This document shows positions 33,119 through 44,462 of a stretch of DNA of 64,000 bases, piece by piece (position 1 is the first letter of the stretch; each line of letters opens with the position of its first letter). Where the stretch lies: NCBI RefSeq assembly GCF_030867095.1, contig NC_081824.1, positions 50,254,882 to 50,318,881 of the forward strand. The letters run 5' to 3'. This DNA is from Alligator mississippiensis (taxonomy: Eukaryota > Chordata > Crocodylia > Alligatoridae). The notes beneath the pieces are model-generated. The model did no database searches. It worked only from the letters and a program-made list of their open reading frames with translations, and was not told the DNA's origin. The position numbers and the translations under genes were made by a program.

Positions 33119-34779
33119 GACCACTGCTAAATGGGCAGAAACAATTGGTGACGGACAGGGGGGACAAGGCTGAACTCCTCAACGAGTTCTTTGCCTCAGT
33201 GTTCCTAAGTGAGGGGCACGACAAGTCTCTCACTGGGGTTGTAGAGAGGCAGCAGCAAGGCGCCAGACTTCCATACGTAGATCCTGAGGTGGTGCAGAGT
33301 CACTTGGAAGAACTGGATGCCTTTAAGTCGGCAGGCCCAGATGGGCTCCATCTGAGGGTGCTGAAGGCACTGGCCGACATCATCGCAGAGCCACTGGCGG
33401 GAATATTCGAATGCTCGTGGCGCACGGGCCAAGTCCCGGAGGACTGGAAAAGGGCTAATGTGGTCCCCATTTTCAAAAAGGGGAGGAAGGAGGACCCGGG
33501 CAACTATAGGCCAGTCAGTCTCACCTCCATCCTTGGTAAAGTCTTTGAAAAAATTATCAAGGCTCACATTTGCGAGAGCCCGGCAGGACAAATTATGCTG
33601 AGGGGAAACCAGCATGGGTTTGTGGCGGGCAGATCGTGCCTGACCAACCTAGTCTCTTTCTATGACCAGGTTACGAAACGCCTGGACACAGGAGGAGGGG
33701 TGGATGTCGTATACTTAGGCTTCAGGAAGGCCTTTGATACGGTATCCCACCCCATACTGGTGAACAAGTTAAGAGGCTGTGATGTGGATGACTGCACAGT
33801 CCGGTGGGTGGCGAATTGGCTAGAGGGTCTCACCCAAAGAGTCGTGGTGGATGGGTCGGTCTCGACCTGGAAGGGTGTGGGCAGTGGGGTCCCGCAGGGT
33901 TCGGTCCTTGGACCGATACTCTTTAATGTCTTCATCAGCAACTTGGACGAGGGAGTGAAATGTACTCTGTCCAAGTTTGCAGATGACACAAAGCTATGGG
34001 GAGAAGTGGACACGCCGGAGGGCAGGGAACAGCTGCAAGCAGACCTGGATAGGTTGCACAAGTGGGCAGAAAACAACAGGATGCAGTTCAACAAGGAGAA
34101 ATGCAAAGTGCTGCACCTAGGGAGAAAAAATGTCCAGCACACCTACAGCCTAGGGAATGACCTGCTGGGTGGCACAGAGGTGGAAAGGGATCTTGGAGTC
34201 CTAGTGGACTCCAAGATGAACATGAGCCGGCAGTGTGACGAAGCCATCAGGAAAGCCAATGGCACTTTATCGTGCATCAGCAGATGCATGACAAATAGGT
34301 CCAGGGAGGTGATACTTCCCCTCTATAGGGCGCTGGTCAGACCGCAGTTGGAGTACTGCGTGCAATTCTGGGCGCCACACTTCAAGAAGGATGCGGATAA
34401 CCTGGAGAGGGTCCAGAGAAGGGCAACTCGTATGGTCAAGGGCCTGCAGACCAAGCCCTACGAGGAGAGACTAGAGAAACTGGACCTTTTCAGCCTCCGC
34501 AAGAGAAGGTTGAGAGGCGACCTTGTGGCTGCCTATAAGTTCATCACGGGGGCACAGAAGGGAATAGGTGAGGATTTATTCACCAAGGCGCCCCCGGGGG
34601 TTACAAGAAACAATGGCCACAAGCTAGCAGAGAGCAGATTTAGACTAGACATTAGGAAGAACTTCTTCACAGTTCGAGTGGCCAAGGTCTGGAACGGGCT
34701 CCCAAGGGAGGTGGTGCTCTCCCCTACCCTGGGGGTCTTCAAGAGGAGGTTAGACGAGTATCTAGCTGGGGTCATCTAG
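33115..34779 (+). pseudogene. CR1 ORF2, reverse transcriptase part
   Basis: Open for more than 540 codons from 33145. RT blocks are intact by eye ([71 protein letters not shown]) except motif A, which reads YLGFRKAFDTVSH: the first Asp of the block, a catalytic metal ligand in non-LTR RTs, is Gly (codon 33718-33720). The C-terminus matches the copies at 44.2 and 57 kb almost residue for residue. This copy could not have moved itself after that change. Confidence 0.94.
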
Positions 34780-34865
34780 ACCCAGCACTCTTTCCTGCTT
34801 ATGCAGGGGGTCGGACTTGATGATCTATTGAGGTCCCTTCCGACCCTAACATCTATGAATCTATG

Positions 34866-34984
34866 AATATCATTATTGCAAGCAAGAAGGACATTGGAAA
34901 TCAGAATGCCCCAACTGCCCCAGCCAAGGACCCAGACCCCAGCCCCCACCTCCTCTTTCTGTCAATTTTCCCAGTGTTGAATAG
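34866..34984 (+). pseudogene. gag: ERV gag, nucleocapsid end with UAG
   Basis: Resumes after the CR1. HYCKQEGHWKSEC is the last three-quarters of a Cys-X2-Cys-X4-His-X4-Cys knuckle; the first Cys position falls at the insertion junction and reads Tyr. A Pro-rich tail follows, then TAG at 34982-34984, after which the same frame continues straight into protease. This is the gammaretroviral gag-UAG-pol arrangement, in which readthrough of the UAG yields Gag-Pol. Confidence 0.85.
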
Positions 34985-37900
34985 GACAGCCTGATGGACA
35001 GTGACATCATCGCTCCTTTGCTTGCTACTGACCAATCTGGTCCACTTGTTGAATGCCTTATTTCTGGTAAACCTGTCTCCTGTCTTGTTGATACTGGAGC
35101 ATCCTGCTCCACGCTAAAGGCTGCTGAGTTTCCTTTCCTACCTCATTCTCCTGAAACTGTAAATGCTGTCGGTATAGGCGGACAACCTATCCCACATCCC
35201 ATCTCTGAACCTGTCTCCATCTCTATTGGCCCTTTGTCTGAAAATCATGCCTTTCTTCTTAGCCCCTGTGCACCTGTCAACCTTCTTGGTAAGGATTTGC
35301 TGTGTAAACTGGGATGCGTGATTTATTGTAGCCCAGATGGTGTTTACCTTGAGGTACCAGAACATAGGGAAACCAAGCTTGTGGCTTTGCTAACCCAGGA
35401 GTACTCTGATCCTGACACTTCCTACTTGCAAGAGGAACTGTTGGCACGAGTACCTTCTCAGCTGTGGTCCACCCATGCGAATGAAGTGAGGCACATGCTG
35501 AGTGCTGAACCAGTGCATATCACCTTGAACCCTGCCAAGCCACTTCCTCGTGTCCCACAGTACCCCATCTCAAAGGAAGCTGAGGAAGGGATCAAGCCTG
35601 TCATTTCTTCACTCCTTGAGCAAGGGATTATTGTCCCAATACGCTCCCCTTGTAACACACCTATCCTACCTGTCAAGAAAGCTGTCAAAGATACTTATTG
35701 CTTTGTGCAAGACCTTCGAGCTGTAAATGCCGCTGTTTTACCTGCTTTCCCCATGGTCCCTTACCCTGCCACTATTCTTTCCTGTATCCCTTCAGATGCT
35801 ACATCTTTCACAGTAGTGGACCTTTGTTCTGTTTTTTTCTCTATTCCCGTTCATAAGGATAGCCAGTATCTGTTTCCATTTACTTATCGGGGATTCCAAT
35901 ATACCTGGACAAGACTCCCTCAGGGATATACAGAGTCCCCCACCCTGTTTTCCCAGATCCTAAAAAAGGATTTGGATCCTATCATGTTCAAAGGGGGGTC
36001 CACCCTTGTTCAGTATATTGATGATCTGTTGTTAGCCTCACCCACTTTGGAGGCCTGTTAGCAAGATACTTTGACACTCCTCACAGCTTTAGCTCAGAAA
36101 GGCCACAAGGCCTCAAAATCTAAATTGCAGCTCTGTAAGTCTAAGGTACATTATTTAGGGCATGGTATCTCAGCAGGAGAACACCACCTTTCCCCTAGTA
36201 GAGTTGAAGCTATCCTCAACATTCCCAAACCTATGACTAGAAAACAGATGAGGGGATTCTTAGGTGCAACGGGTTATTGTAGACAGTGGATCCTGGGTTA
36301 TGCTGCTTTTGCAAAACCCTTGCAAGCATTAACTCATGATACCACCCCAGAACCCCTCCCATGGAGTCCTGAAGCTGAACAAGCATTTGTGGCCCTTAAG
36401 CAAGTCCTCACTTTTGCTCCCACTCTTGGACTCCCTAATTATAAGAAACCCTTTACCTTGTTCTGTCATGAACGGGAAGGAATCACTTTAGGAGTACTCA
36501 CTCAGCTGCATGGTGAAAAGCATCACCCAATTGCGTATTACAGCTCTGCCCTTGATCCTGTGGCTGTGGGACTTCCTCCTTGCCTCCGTTCAGTTGCAGC
36601 TGCTGCCTTGTTGGTTGAAAAGGCAGATTCTCTAGTTTTGGGACACTCTTTAACCGTTGCAGTTCCACATGCTGTGATGGCCCTTCTCCTCAAGGGCAAA
36701 ACTCAGCACATTTCCAATTCCCGTCTTACTAAATATGAGAAACTTCTACTGTCAGCTGCAAATGTAACCTTAAATCTCTGTTCAATTCTGAATCCTGCGT
36801 CACTTCTGCCAATCGCCTCTGATGGTGAGCCTCATGATTGCCTGTCTGTCACAACTCAATTGTTAACCCCTCGAACTGACCTCAAGGACATTCCTATTCC
36901 GAACTCTGACCTTGTTTTGTTTGTTGATGGTTCCTGTCTTAGAAATGATGCAGACAAATTAGTTGCGGGATATGCAGTATGCACTCAGTATGCTGTTTTG
37001 GAAACCTATTCTTTACCCCAAGCTCGTTCTGCTCAAGTTGCTGAACTCATTGCTTTAACACGTGCTTGCATTCTTGCAAAAAATCAAACCACAACCATTT
37101 AAACTGACTCTAAGTATGCTTTCGGTGTTGTTCATGATTTTGGACAAATCTGGAAACAAAGAGGGTTCCTCACTTCATCAGGGACCCAAATCAGTCATGG
37201 TTGTTATGTAAAAGCGCTCTTAGAAGCTGTTCAATTGCCTTCTGCTATTGCTATTGTTAAATGCAAAGCTCATGAGAAACCCTTTGATGATGTCGCACGA
37301 GGAAATGATCTGGCAGACCATTCTGCCAGAAACACGGCCCTTTCTGCCCCACAGGCTCCTAACTCTGTTCTTGTTTGTTTTTCAGCAGACCAGTCTCCTT
37401 TGGCTAGCCTTTCCAGTCTGGCCCTTCTTCAAAATCAGGCCCCAAAAAAGGAAATAAATGGCTGGCTGCGTGCAGGATGTTCACTGCACCCCGACTGTCT
37501 CTGGTGCTCCCCGGATGGCTGCCTGGTGGCACCTAGAGAGCCTTTGCCACATCTTGGTCGTTTAACCCACTCTGTGGCCCATACAAGCAAAGGGGGGATG
37601 ATTGCTACAGTACAAAGAGATTGGTTTGCCCCAAATTTTCCTTCCATGGCACAACAGTACTGTAGCTCCTGTCCCATCTGTTTAGCTCACAACATTGGGC
37701 AACGGGTAAAAACGACACCCGCAGCCCATCCCCCTCCATGGGGACCGTTTGTAAATCTGCAAATTGATTTTGTGCAGCTACCTAAGTGCTGTTCTTATGA
37801 GTACATTCTTGTTATTATTGATGTGTTCTCTGGATGGGTGGAAGCCTACCCATGCGTACATGCTGATTCCATCACTGTAGTAAAGAAATTGCTCAAAGAA

Positions 37901-38713
37901 TTCATCCCTAGATTTGGAATGCCCCTCACAATAGATAGCGACCGAGGCACCCATTTCACAGGACAGATAGTAAAAAACATCTGGCAAGCACTCAACATAC
38001 AGCAACACTTACACTGTAGTTATCATTCACAATCAAGTGGTGCTGTAGAATGTAAAAACTCTGATTTGAAAACGCACATTTCGAAAATTTGTGCTGAAAC
38101 AGGCCTCAAATGGCCTGATGCCCTGCCCATTGCTCTTATGCACATTAGGAACACTGTTAACAGAAAACATGGCCTAACCCCTTATGAAATACTCATGGCA
38201 TGACCCATGAGGATGCTAGCTACACCACCTGTTGCCCCACACCAAACAGACCTACAATTAACTGATGAAACTGTACTAAATTATTGCAAGGCATTAATGA
38301 AGTATGCCAGGTCTGTTCATTCACAGGTCCAAGAAGCCTTACCTCAAACACCGGATGTTCCCTGTCACAACCTTGAACCAGAAGATTGGGTCTACGTAAA
38401 GGTCTATCAACGGAAAAGCGCACTTCAACCCAGATGGAAGGGACCTTTCCAGGTACTTCTGACCAATAATTCTGCTGTTTGTTGCCAAGGTCACCAAACG
38501 TGGACTCACGCCTCACACTGCAAGAAGGTATCACCTCCATTGGACCCTGAAGCAGCTGAATTCCAACCAAGGTTGGGACCTTTCCCTGAGGCCAAGGACA
38601 AAGACCCTCAGGACCTCACTCAGGCAAGTGAGGAGCATCAGGGTGCAAGTGCTAGTAACCTCTCCCCTGAATCCAACACCTCAGCCCAGCTGGATTCATC
38701 AGTTGAAGAATGA
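34985..38713 (+). pseudogene. pol: ERV pro-pol (protease, RT, RNase H, integrase)
   Basis: One reading frame with three internal stops: TAG 36059-36061 (just after the RT active site), TAA 37100-37102 (inside RNase H) and TGA 38201-38203 (late integrase). Protease has DTGAS at residues 33-37 counted from the ATG at 34994. RT has QDLRAVN, VVDLCSVFFSIPV, LPQGYTESPTLFSQ and YIDD. RNase H shows FVDGS, the AELIAL Glu and TDSKYAF. Integrase has CSSCPIC of the zinc domain, a DDE triad visible in LQIDFV, TIDSDRGTHF and SSGAVECKN, and a GPY/F-like RWKGPFQVLL segment ending HASHCKKV. Apart from the stops no frame change is needed over 3.7 kb, so decay is modest. Confidence 0.95.
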
Positions 38714-38743
38714 AGATATCATCTCTGGCCTTGAAGAAAGTGA

Positions 38744-38932
38744 ATGCTCCCATTCGGAAGATCACCACCTCGATCAAGACCAAGAGCCGACGTTATCAGT
38801 CCTTTAGGTAACCTGAGCCCAGAGGACGAAGAAAGACTTTGGCTGCCATCCTGGGTTTGGCTGGTAGTGTTCTTTTTCTTACTGGTGCTGGTTATGTTTG
38901 TTGTTGAAATTCTTTGTCCCTCCTGTCTCTAA
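38744..38932 (+). other. Short hydrophobic frame between pol and env
   Basis: 62 codons with a strongly hydrophobic stretch (WLVVFFFLLVLVMFVVEIL). It lies in the frame of pol, just before env, and may be the signal peptide or leader of env now out of frame with it. There is also an ATG at 38934 in a third frame. I cannot decide which was the original env start. Confidence 0.4.
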
Positions 38933-38961
38933 AATGGCACTGATATCCTTATACATCACAC

Positions 38962-40420
38962 ATGGGTATCTCAGTATCACCCAAGGAGGGGTGGGAGAAA
39001 AATTTGTACTTGCAGATCTCCCTTACAGTGGCTCAAGCTGGAAATGAAAGTGACTGCTGGATATGCTCTCACAGCCCAGCGCACCTACACCAAGGAATCC
39101 CAATGATCGGAGTACCAATATCCCTCCAGCAATGGGGAAAAATAAGTGGCGGCTTCGTTAGACCCTACTCGTTAGCTGCCCATTGGTCCGCTCCTAAGGA
39201 ATGGAGTGCCGCCCCTGCTAACTGGATAATCTCCCCAAGAGTAGAGGCGCCTTTCTGTTACAGATCCAACAATACCGGAGCTTATAATAAAGCCACACCT
39301 GTAGGGCACAACCCTCATTGCCTAACTACTCTAGATTATAGCCCTAATAGCACAAGTGGAATCCTGTTGGGTAATGTACCCTCTCTCAATTGTACAGGAT
39401 TCATGGTCTACAACTTTTCTAATGAACCTCATGTTGCTCTCATTGCAAACAGATCAGAATTTTACATTCACTCCAATTTTACTTCTTGTAATATATCTCG
39501 GTCCAGCAGGATAGCAGCCCAACGTGGTTCATCCTATACGATGCATGTCAATCAAAAGTGCCAGATATGGCACAACACCTGTTCAGATTTGAGTAACCTT
39601 TCTGCCCCAGGCCTTTACTGGCTCTGTGGAAACAGAGCTCATAAAATCATGCCCTGGAATTGGGTGGGGGCATGCACTCTTGGACATGTTATCCCTGGTT
39701 TCGAAATGCATAGTGCAATATATCTGGAACAAGTAAAAAATTTCAACCATCACATGAAAAGGGCGGTTAACCCCTTAGCTACCAGAAACACAGGGTTCCA
39801 TCAATTTGTGAGAACCTTCATACCGTGGCTTGGAATAAGAGAATTGGAACTAGCCATAATTAACATTTCAGCCACAATGGAAGCTATGGGAAATGCCACT
39901 GCGGATGCAATTCAGGCTCTGCAAGAAGAGATGTCACAGATCTCACAAGTAACTATACAACACCGCATAGCCCTAGATTACCTATTGGTATCCCAGGGAG
40001 GAGTATGTGCCTTAGTAAACTCCACCTGTTGTGTCTATGTCAATAAGGACATGCGAATTGAAACCGACATTCATAAAATTCGAAATCAGTTAAGGGTCCT
40101 ACATCAAGTGGCCTCAAAAAAATACTGACTGGGGTCTAGAAGAAATGTGGTCTTGGCTAACCTCCTGGCTCCCAGATTTCGGGGCCCTTGGCAAGAAAAT
40201 CCTGTATGGAATACTGTTTGTCTTGATAGTTCTGACAATGTTTTATGTCTTAGTGCAACTGATCCTCTGCTGCGTGAAAGCCAGCAGGAGAAGCTTTAGC
40301 AAGGCAAGAAAACCCACGGCAGAGTCTAGAATAATGGTGTTAAAAAAGTGTGAGCAGATTGAAAGAAAACATGAAAGGTTGCATGATGAAATAGAGGGAC
40401 TCATGAAAATGGAAGTTTAA
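38962..40420 (+). pseudogene. env: ERV env (surface and transmembrane subunits)
   Basis: 38962-40128 is open for 388 codons. The SU part has CWIC, the CXXC motif that in gammaretroviruses links SU to TM, and about ten N-glycosylation sites. After a KRAV junction (a weak candidate cleavage site), TM shows a helical heptad region, an immunosuppressive-domain-like segment and CALVNSTCC, the CX6CC pattern. The frame is lost at a 7-A run (40116-40122); the membrane anchor (ILYGILFVLIVLTMFYVLV) and a basic, Glu-rich cytoplasmic tail follow in the next frame, 40145-40420. The N-terminus is also out of frame with any signal peptide. Not functional as read. Confidence 0.92.
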
Positions 40421-40445
40421 GGCTAAAGTGAGACTAAATAGTCTC

Positions 40446-40454
40446 AAAGGGGGG
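40446..40454 (+). promoter_or_regulatory. Polypurine tract
   Basis: AAAGGGGGG two bases before the 3' LTR, the expected plus-strand primer site. Confidence 0.88.
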
Positions 40455-40456
40455 AC

Positions 40457-40958
40457 TGTGGAATCAGAAAAAAATAAATGCCTTAAACTTTGATCATTTG
40501 AGTTATAACATGACACAACCGCTTTGTGGAGAATTGCTGGCTCTGTACAGTAGAACAGATAAGGGAAAGTGTTTGTTCTTTGTAACTCCTCTGCAACTGT
40601 TTCACTCACCACAGCCTTGAAGATAGCAAAAAGTATGTACAACTCTGATTTCCAGGTGCAGGCAGGGAGTGATATTTCTCCTTTGTCTCCTCCATAATTC
40701 TCATCCTGATAACAGCAAAGAAGTAATGAAGTAATGTTTATAGCTGCTTTTCTAGCTAATGTCACTATATGATCACGTGAGTTGTAAGTGACTGTTAAAA
40801 AGTATATAAGCCTCCTGATTTTGCTCTTGGGGGGGAACCCCTTCCAAGTGCTTGGGAAATCCATGTCACCTTGGAATCCCCCCTACAGCTGTAGTTTCTT
40901 TTGAATAAAAGCTTCTGCTGACCTGACCTAAAAGTATGCTGCGTGTGTTTCCACGACA
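40457..40958 (+). repeat. 3' LTR (502 bp)
   Basis: Same length and ends as the 5' LTR, TATATAAG at 40803-40810 and AATAAA at 40904-40909. Followed by the right tact duplication at 40959-40962. Confidence 0.96.
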
Positions 40959-40962
40959 TACT

Positions 40963-42528
40963 CTATGACCTATCTCAGCATTTTTTTTAAGAAGGATGCT
41001 TGAAAGGTCCTTTCCCACCAAGTTGTCTGTAACCAATTGTTTTCTTATTGGATATTTCCTAGGAATACTAGCAAATAAAAAAAATAAGAAAAACATTTCA
41101 GAACAGATTTTATATGTAGAGTTAAATTTATGTGTCACTGACCATTACCTACTTATTCACCAAACATACCCCTACTTGCAGGATTTGGCCCTAACGATAT
41201 AAATCACCTTGGTAGTTGATTCATGTGAATACACAGCTCCTAACCTCCCCTTATACCATGTCCCATGCCTTGCAGATGGCATCACGTACTGGTCACAATT
41301 CACTTGGCCCCTTACTGGGCCAAACTCAGTTCCATGCTGAACCTCTCTCATACTACCCTAGCTGATCCACACTCACTCTACCCCTTCCTTGGGCTTCAGT
41401 CACACTGCCCTACTCTGTATAGCCCTTCAGAATCACCCAGGCTCCCTACTCTATGAAGCCTGAAGGGCTGTATCTCTTTCATGATTGATCCTGACCTGTT
41501 GCAGACCTTCAGGCCATCCAATTCAGGCCCTACTCTACAAAGGGGTATCAGACCTACTGCCCCACATACTGGGATGATTTGAGACTCAGGTGTCTCAAAC
41601 TCAGTCTACAGCTCACTCAGGCCTCAGGTATCTGTTGATGTGCCTGGACCCCTAACTCAGCTTATGGCTTACTCAGGCCCAGTTGGCTGTCAACATGCCT
41701 GGACCCCAAGCCTGTCCCCTCTATGGGATAACCTACCAGGTTGTGGGGGCTGAGGCTATACAGCACCCCATCCTCACCTTTCACTGGGGAGGCACAGGTG
41801 TGGCATTTCCTGGGGGTTGCCCCACCACAGGCAGCCCCACCACACCATCCAACCCCAGCAGGGTGTAGTTTCAGGTCTTACCCAGAACCAGCAGGAACCT
41901 CCTCCATCCCCATAGTTCCTACCCTGACCTCCAGGTGTTCTGAGAGCTGCAGCCTGAGTGATGTTGCTCCTCTGGCTCCCTAGATACAACTGCCAACTCT
42001 GTTCTTAGGCCCTGGGCTTACACTGAGGTTGCCCAGCCCTCCTCCAATATGGTGGCCCCCTTTTGGTCATGTGACCAAACCATACCTGCCAGTTGCTCAG
42101 AGCCTGCCTGAAACCTCTTGAAGTGGCAGGACAACCTGTGCTCTGACAATTCCCCTTACAATGCTAGGGTTCTTTTCATAATGCTGGGCTTATGTTATTC
42201 TTTTTCACTGTATCACATCTTCAGATAGTGATTAGTTGACTGCATCTGTAGTTTACATACAGATAAACAGTCCATCAGACACACAAGTATGTTCCTCTGG
42301 TATCTCCATTAGACTAACATGCATGGTCCCCTGAAGTCTTCTAAGGATTTGGCTATCTGCCTACTTCATTTTTCTGTAGCAGGGAGTTAAAAGGCTTCAT
42401 TTAAGGACAAAAAGAGCAACAAAACTAAATTTACTATGTAGTACTTACTATTTTATATTTATGATTTATCACCACAAGATATAAGTGGTTGTGCTAAGAC
42501 ATTATCAGTTAATAAATGCATAACAAAG
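40963..42528. other. No gene recognised
   Basis: 40963-41220 is AT-rich. 41230-42160 is pyrimidine-rich and may be an old repeat; a gtgcctggacccc-like unit occurs twice (near 41639 and 41695). No domain is recognisable. Confidence 0.5.
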
Positions 42529-43283
42529 CAGGGACAGATCCAATGGGGGTGCAGTAGCATGAGTGCACTTCCCTTTCAGACTGGACAGTACTACAGGAGC
42601 CTCTGGGGATTTTTTTTTTAGGTCTCCAAAGCAAATACGAATACTCTCTTCTCCTCTGTGCTAAGAAGCACATCCCCTCCCCTACTCATCCCTCCTTTAC
42701 CTCTTCTTTACACTTTACCCCTCTTTACCACACCTGCCACTGCTGTTTTCCTTGCTGTCCTGGGCATAAGGGAAGCTCCAGCACTAGTCCTACCCTCTCT
42801 CAAACCAGGCTGCACAGGGCTCAACCTGGGCTCAGCTGGGGACAGTGGCAGCAATGGCAGCAGGACAGTGGGATCCCCCACCCTGCCTAGACCTCTGGGA
42901 GCAGGCACAGGGAGGGCAACCCCCCTCTATTGTTGCTGCTGCAATCCAAAGCTCAGCCCAGCCCCTGTGCAGCCCAGTCAGAGAGGACACCAGTAGCTGT
43001 GGAACTACCTCCACACCCCAGCCCCGGAACAGCAGGGATCAAAGCAGCAACCGGTAAGGAAGAGGCAATGAAGGGGAAGGAAGGGGTTGTGTCTTTGAAA
43101 ATAGAAGAGAAAGGGAGGAAACTTACTTGCTTTTGGGACTTTAAAAAAGTCCTCAGATGCTCCTGGTGCATGGTCTGTCTGCACCAGCGGGAGGAGGAGC
43201 CTGGGAGCAGGGGATGCAGCTACCCCTTCCATGCCAGTTGTTGCCCCCACACCAACCTTTGCAAAATCTTGGATCTGCCCCTA
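42529..43283. mobile_element. hAT-like non-autonomous element (755 bp)
   Basis: Left end CAGGGACAGATCCAA; right end read inward TAGGGGCAGATCCAA. Flanking octamers taacaaag (42521-42528) and cagcaaag (43284-43291) match at six of eight. The interior is GC-rich and non-coding. Short imperfect terminal repeats plus an 8-bp duplication suggest hAT. Confidence 0.66.
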
Positions 43284-44235
43284 CAGCAAAGTCTTGAGTT
43301 TCTCTTCTTCTCATATCTTTTCGAATAGTCACACCTACAGCAGTATCAATAGAATAGAACAATATCAATAGAAAGGGACAATGGGTCTTCGATAGCATTT
43401 GCAACAAATTAAGCCCAGTTTTGACCAAACCAAGGGTGATTTTTTTGAATTTTTACTTAAACCAGATGAATCCCAGCAATTTCCACTGTTTCCCTTTCTA
43501 AAATGTAAAGCACATGGATGTTGTGAAATTGTTGTAAGAAACAAAATATTTGAACAAATCCCTATGAACTAAAACTATCCAGTTTCATGCAGGGTTACGC
43601 AAACTTCAATACTTCATTAACACTAATAATAAATTTGGCTAAGTAGGACTGGAGTACACAGAATGTGAGATGATATTACTGAAAAGGTTATGTGCTATTT
43701 TTGTTGTAATTATTACAAACATGCAGTATTGTACATTATTTAAAAATAGTTTTAGCTGAATAGAAGTTGTGACTAAACATATGATAAATAGATTTTCATA
43801 CCAGCTTTGGAATAATGAAATAATTAAACCAAAACCAATCTGTCCATTTCTATTAATGTGTAGATAATTCACACTGTATAATAAAGGAAAGAGAAAAATG
43901 CTACTACTAATAATAAAAGCAAAGTTGTTTATATCTGTGAGAGAAACATACATATGCACATCACTGTTCCTTCTCAAAGTCACATCTGCATCAAATGTCC
44001 TATTCCCTCTCTTTGAACTCCTTTCAAATATTTCTTTAGGTTTTTTTTAAAAGAGTATAAAAATTGACCTAAACAACTAAGTCAAGATCTGCTTTATTTA
44101 TTGCCAAGATTTCTTTCCAGTTTGTTATGAGGGTTCAAATATTTAGCTAAACAAAATAATTTGTTGGAGAAGAATTAATGGTATATTGGAAATGCATTCT
44201 TCTTGGCAAAAAGAAAGGAAAGTAAGGGGAAACAA
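43284..44235. other. No gene recognised
   Basis: AT-rich anonymous DNA without repeats or coding frames that I can support. Confidence 0.6.
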
Positions 44236-44462
44236 AGACTGGACATTAGGAAGAACTTCTTCACAGTTCGAGTGGCCAAGGTCTGGAATGGGCTCCCGAG
44301 GGAGGTGGTGCTCTCCCCTACCCTGGGGGTCTTCAAGAGGAGATTGGATATGCATCTAGCTGGGGTCATCTAGACCCAGCACTCTTTACTGCCTATGCAG
44401 GGGGTCAGACTCGATGATCTATTGAGGTCCCTTCCAACCCTAACACCTATGAATCTATGAAA
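44236..44462 (+). mobile_element. CR1 LINE 3' fragment
   Basis: The last 45 codons of ORF2 ([35 protein letters not shown]) and the 3' UTR with GATGATCTATTGAGGTCCCT, ending in a CACCTATGAATCTATGAA tail. Same subfamily as the CR1 in the provirus. Confidence 0.93.

Larger units (their letters stand above)
30324..34865 (+). mobile_element. Full-length CR1 LINE inserted in gag (4542 bp)
   Basis: Starts in GC-rich 5' UTR, then ORF1, ORF2, a short 3' UTR and an ATCTATGAATCTATG tail. aatat occurs both at 30319-30323 and at 34866-34870, a 5-bp duplication or microhomology. Length matches a full CR1, unusual because most copies are 5'-truncated. It carries at least five frameshifts, two of them in runs of nine G. 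Confidence 0.94.
27446..40958 (+). mobile_element. Endogenous retrovirus, class I (gamma-like), full length, defective
   Basis: Order: LTR, PBS, leader, gag, pro-pol, env, PPT, LTR. tact occurs at 27442-27445 and 40959-40962, a 4-bp duplication as in many gammaretroviruses. Class I assignment follows from the UAG between gag and pol in one frame, a single remaining zinc knuckle, a GPY/F-like integrase tail ending HASHCKKV, a CWIC motif in SU and CX6CC in TM. A CR1 of 4.5 kb splits gag; without it the provirus is about 9.0 kb. Every coding region carries at least one disabling change. Flanking DNA is anonymous. Confidence 0.96.

Noticed and set aside
41230-42160. Possible LTR or promoter in pyrimidine-rich sequence
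   Set aside because: No TATA box, poly(A) signal, terminal repeats or flanking duplication found.
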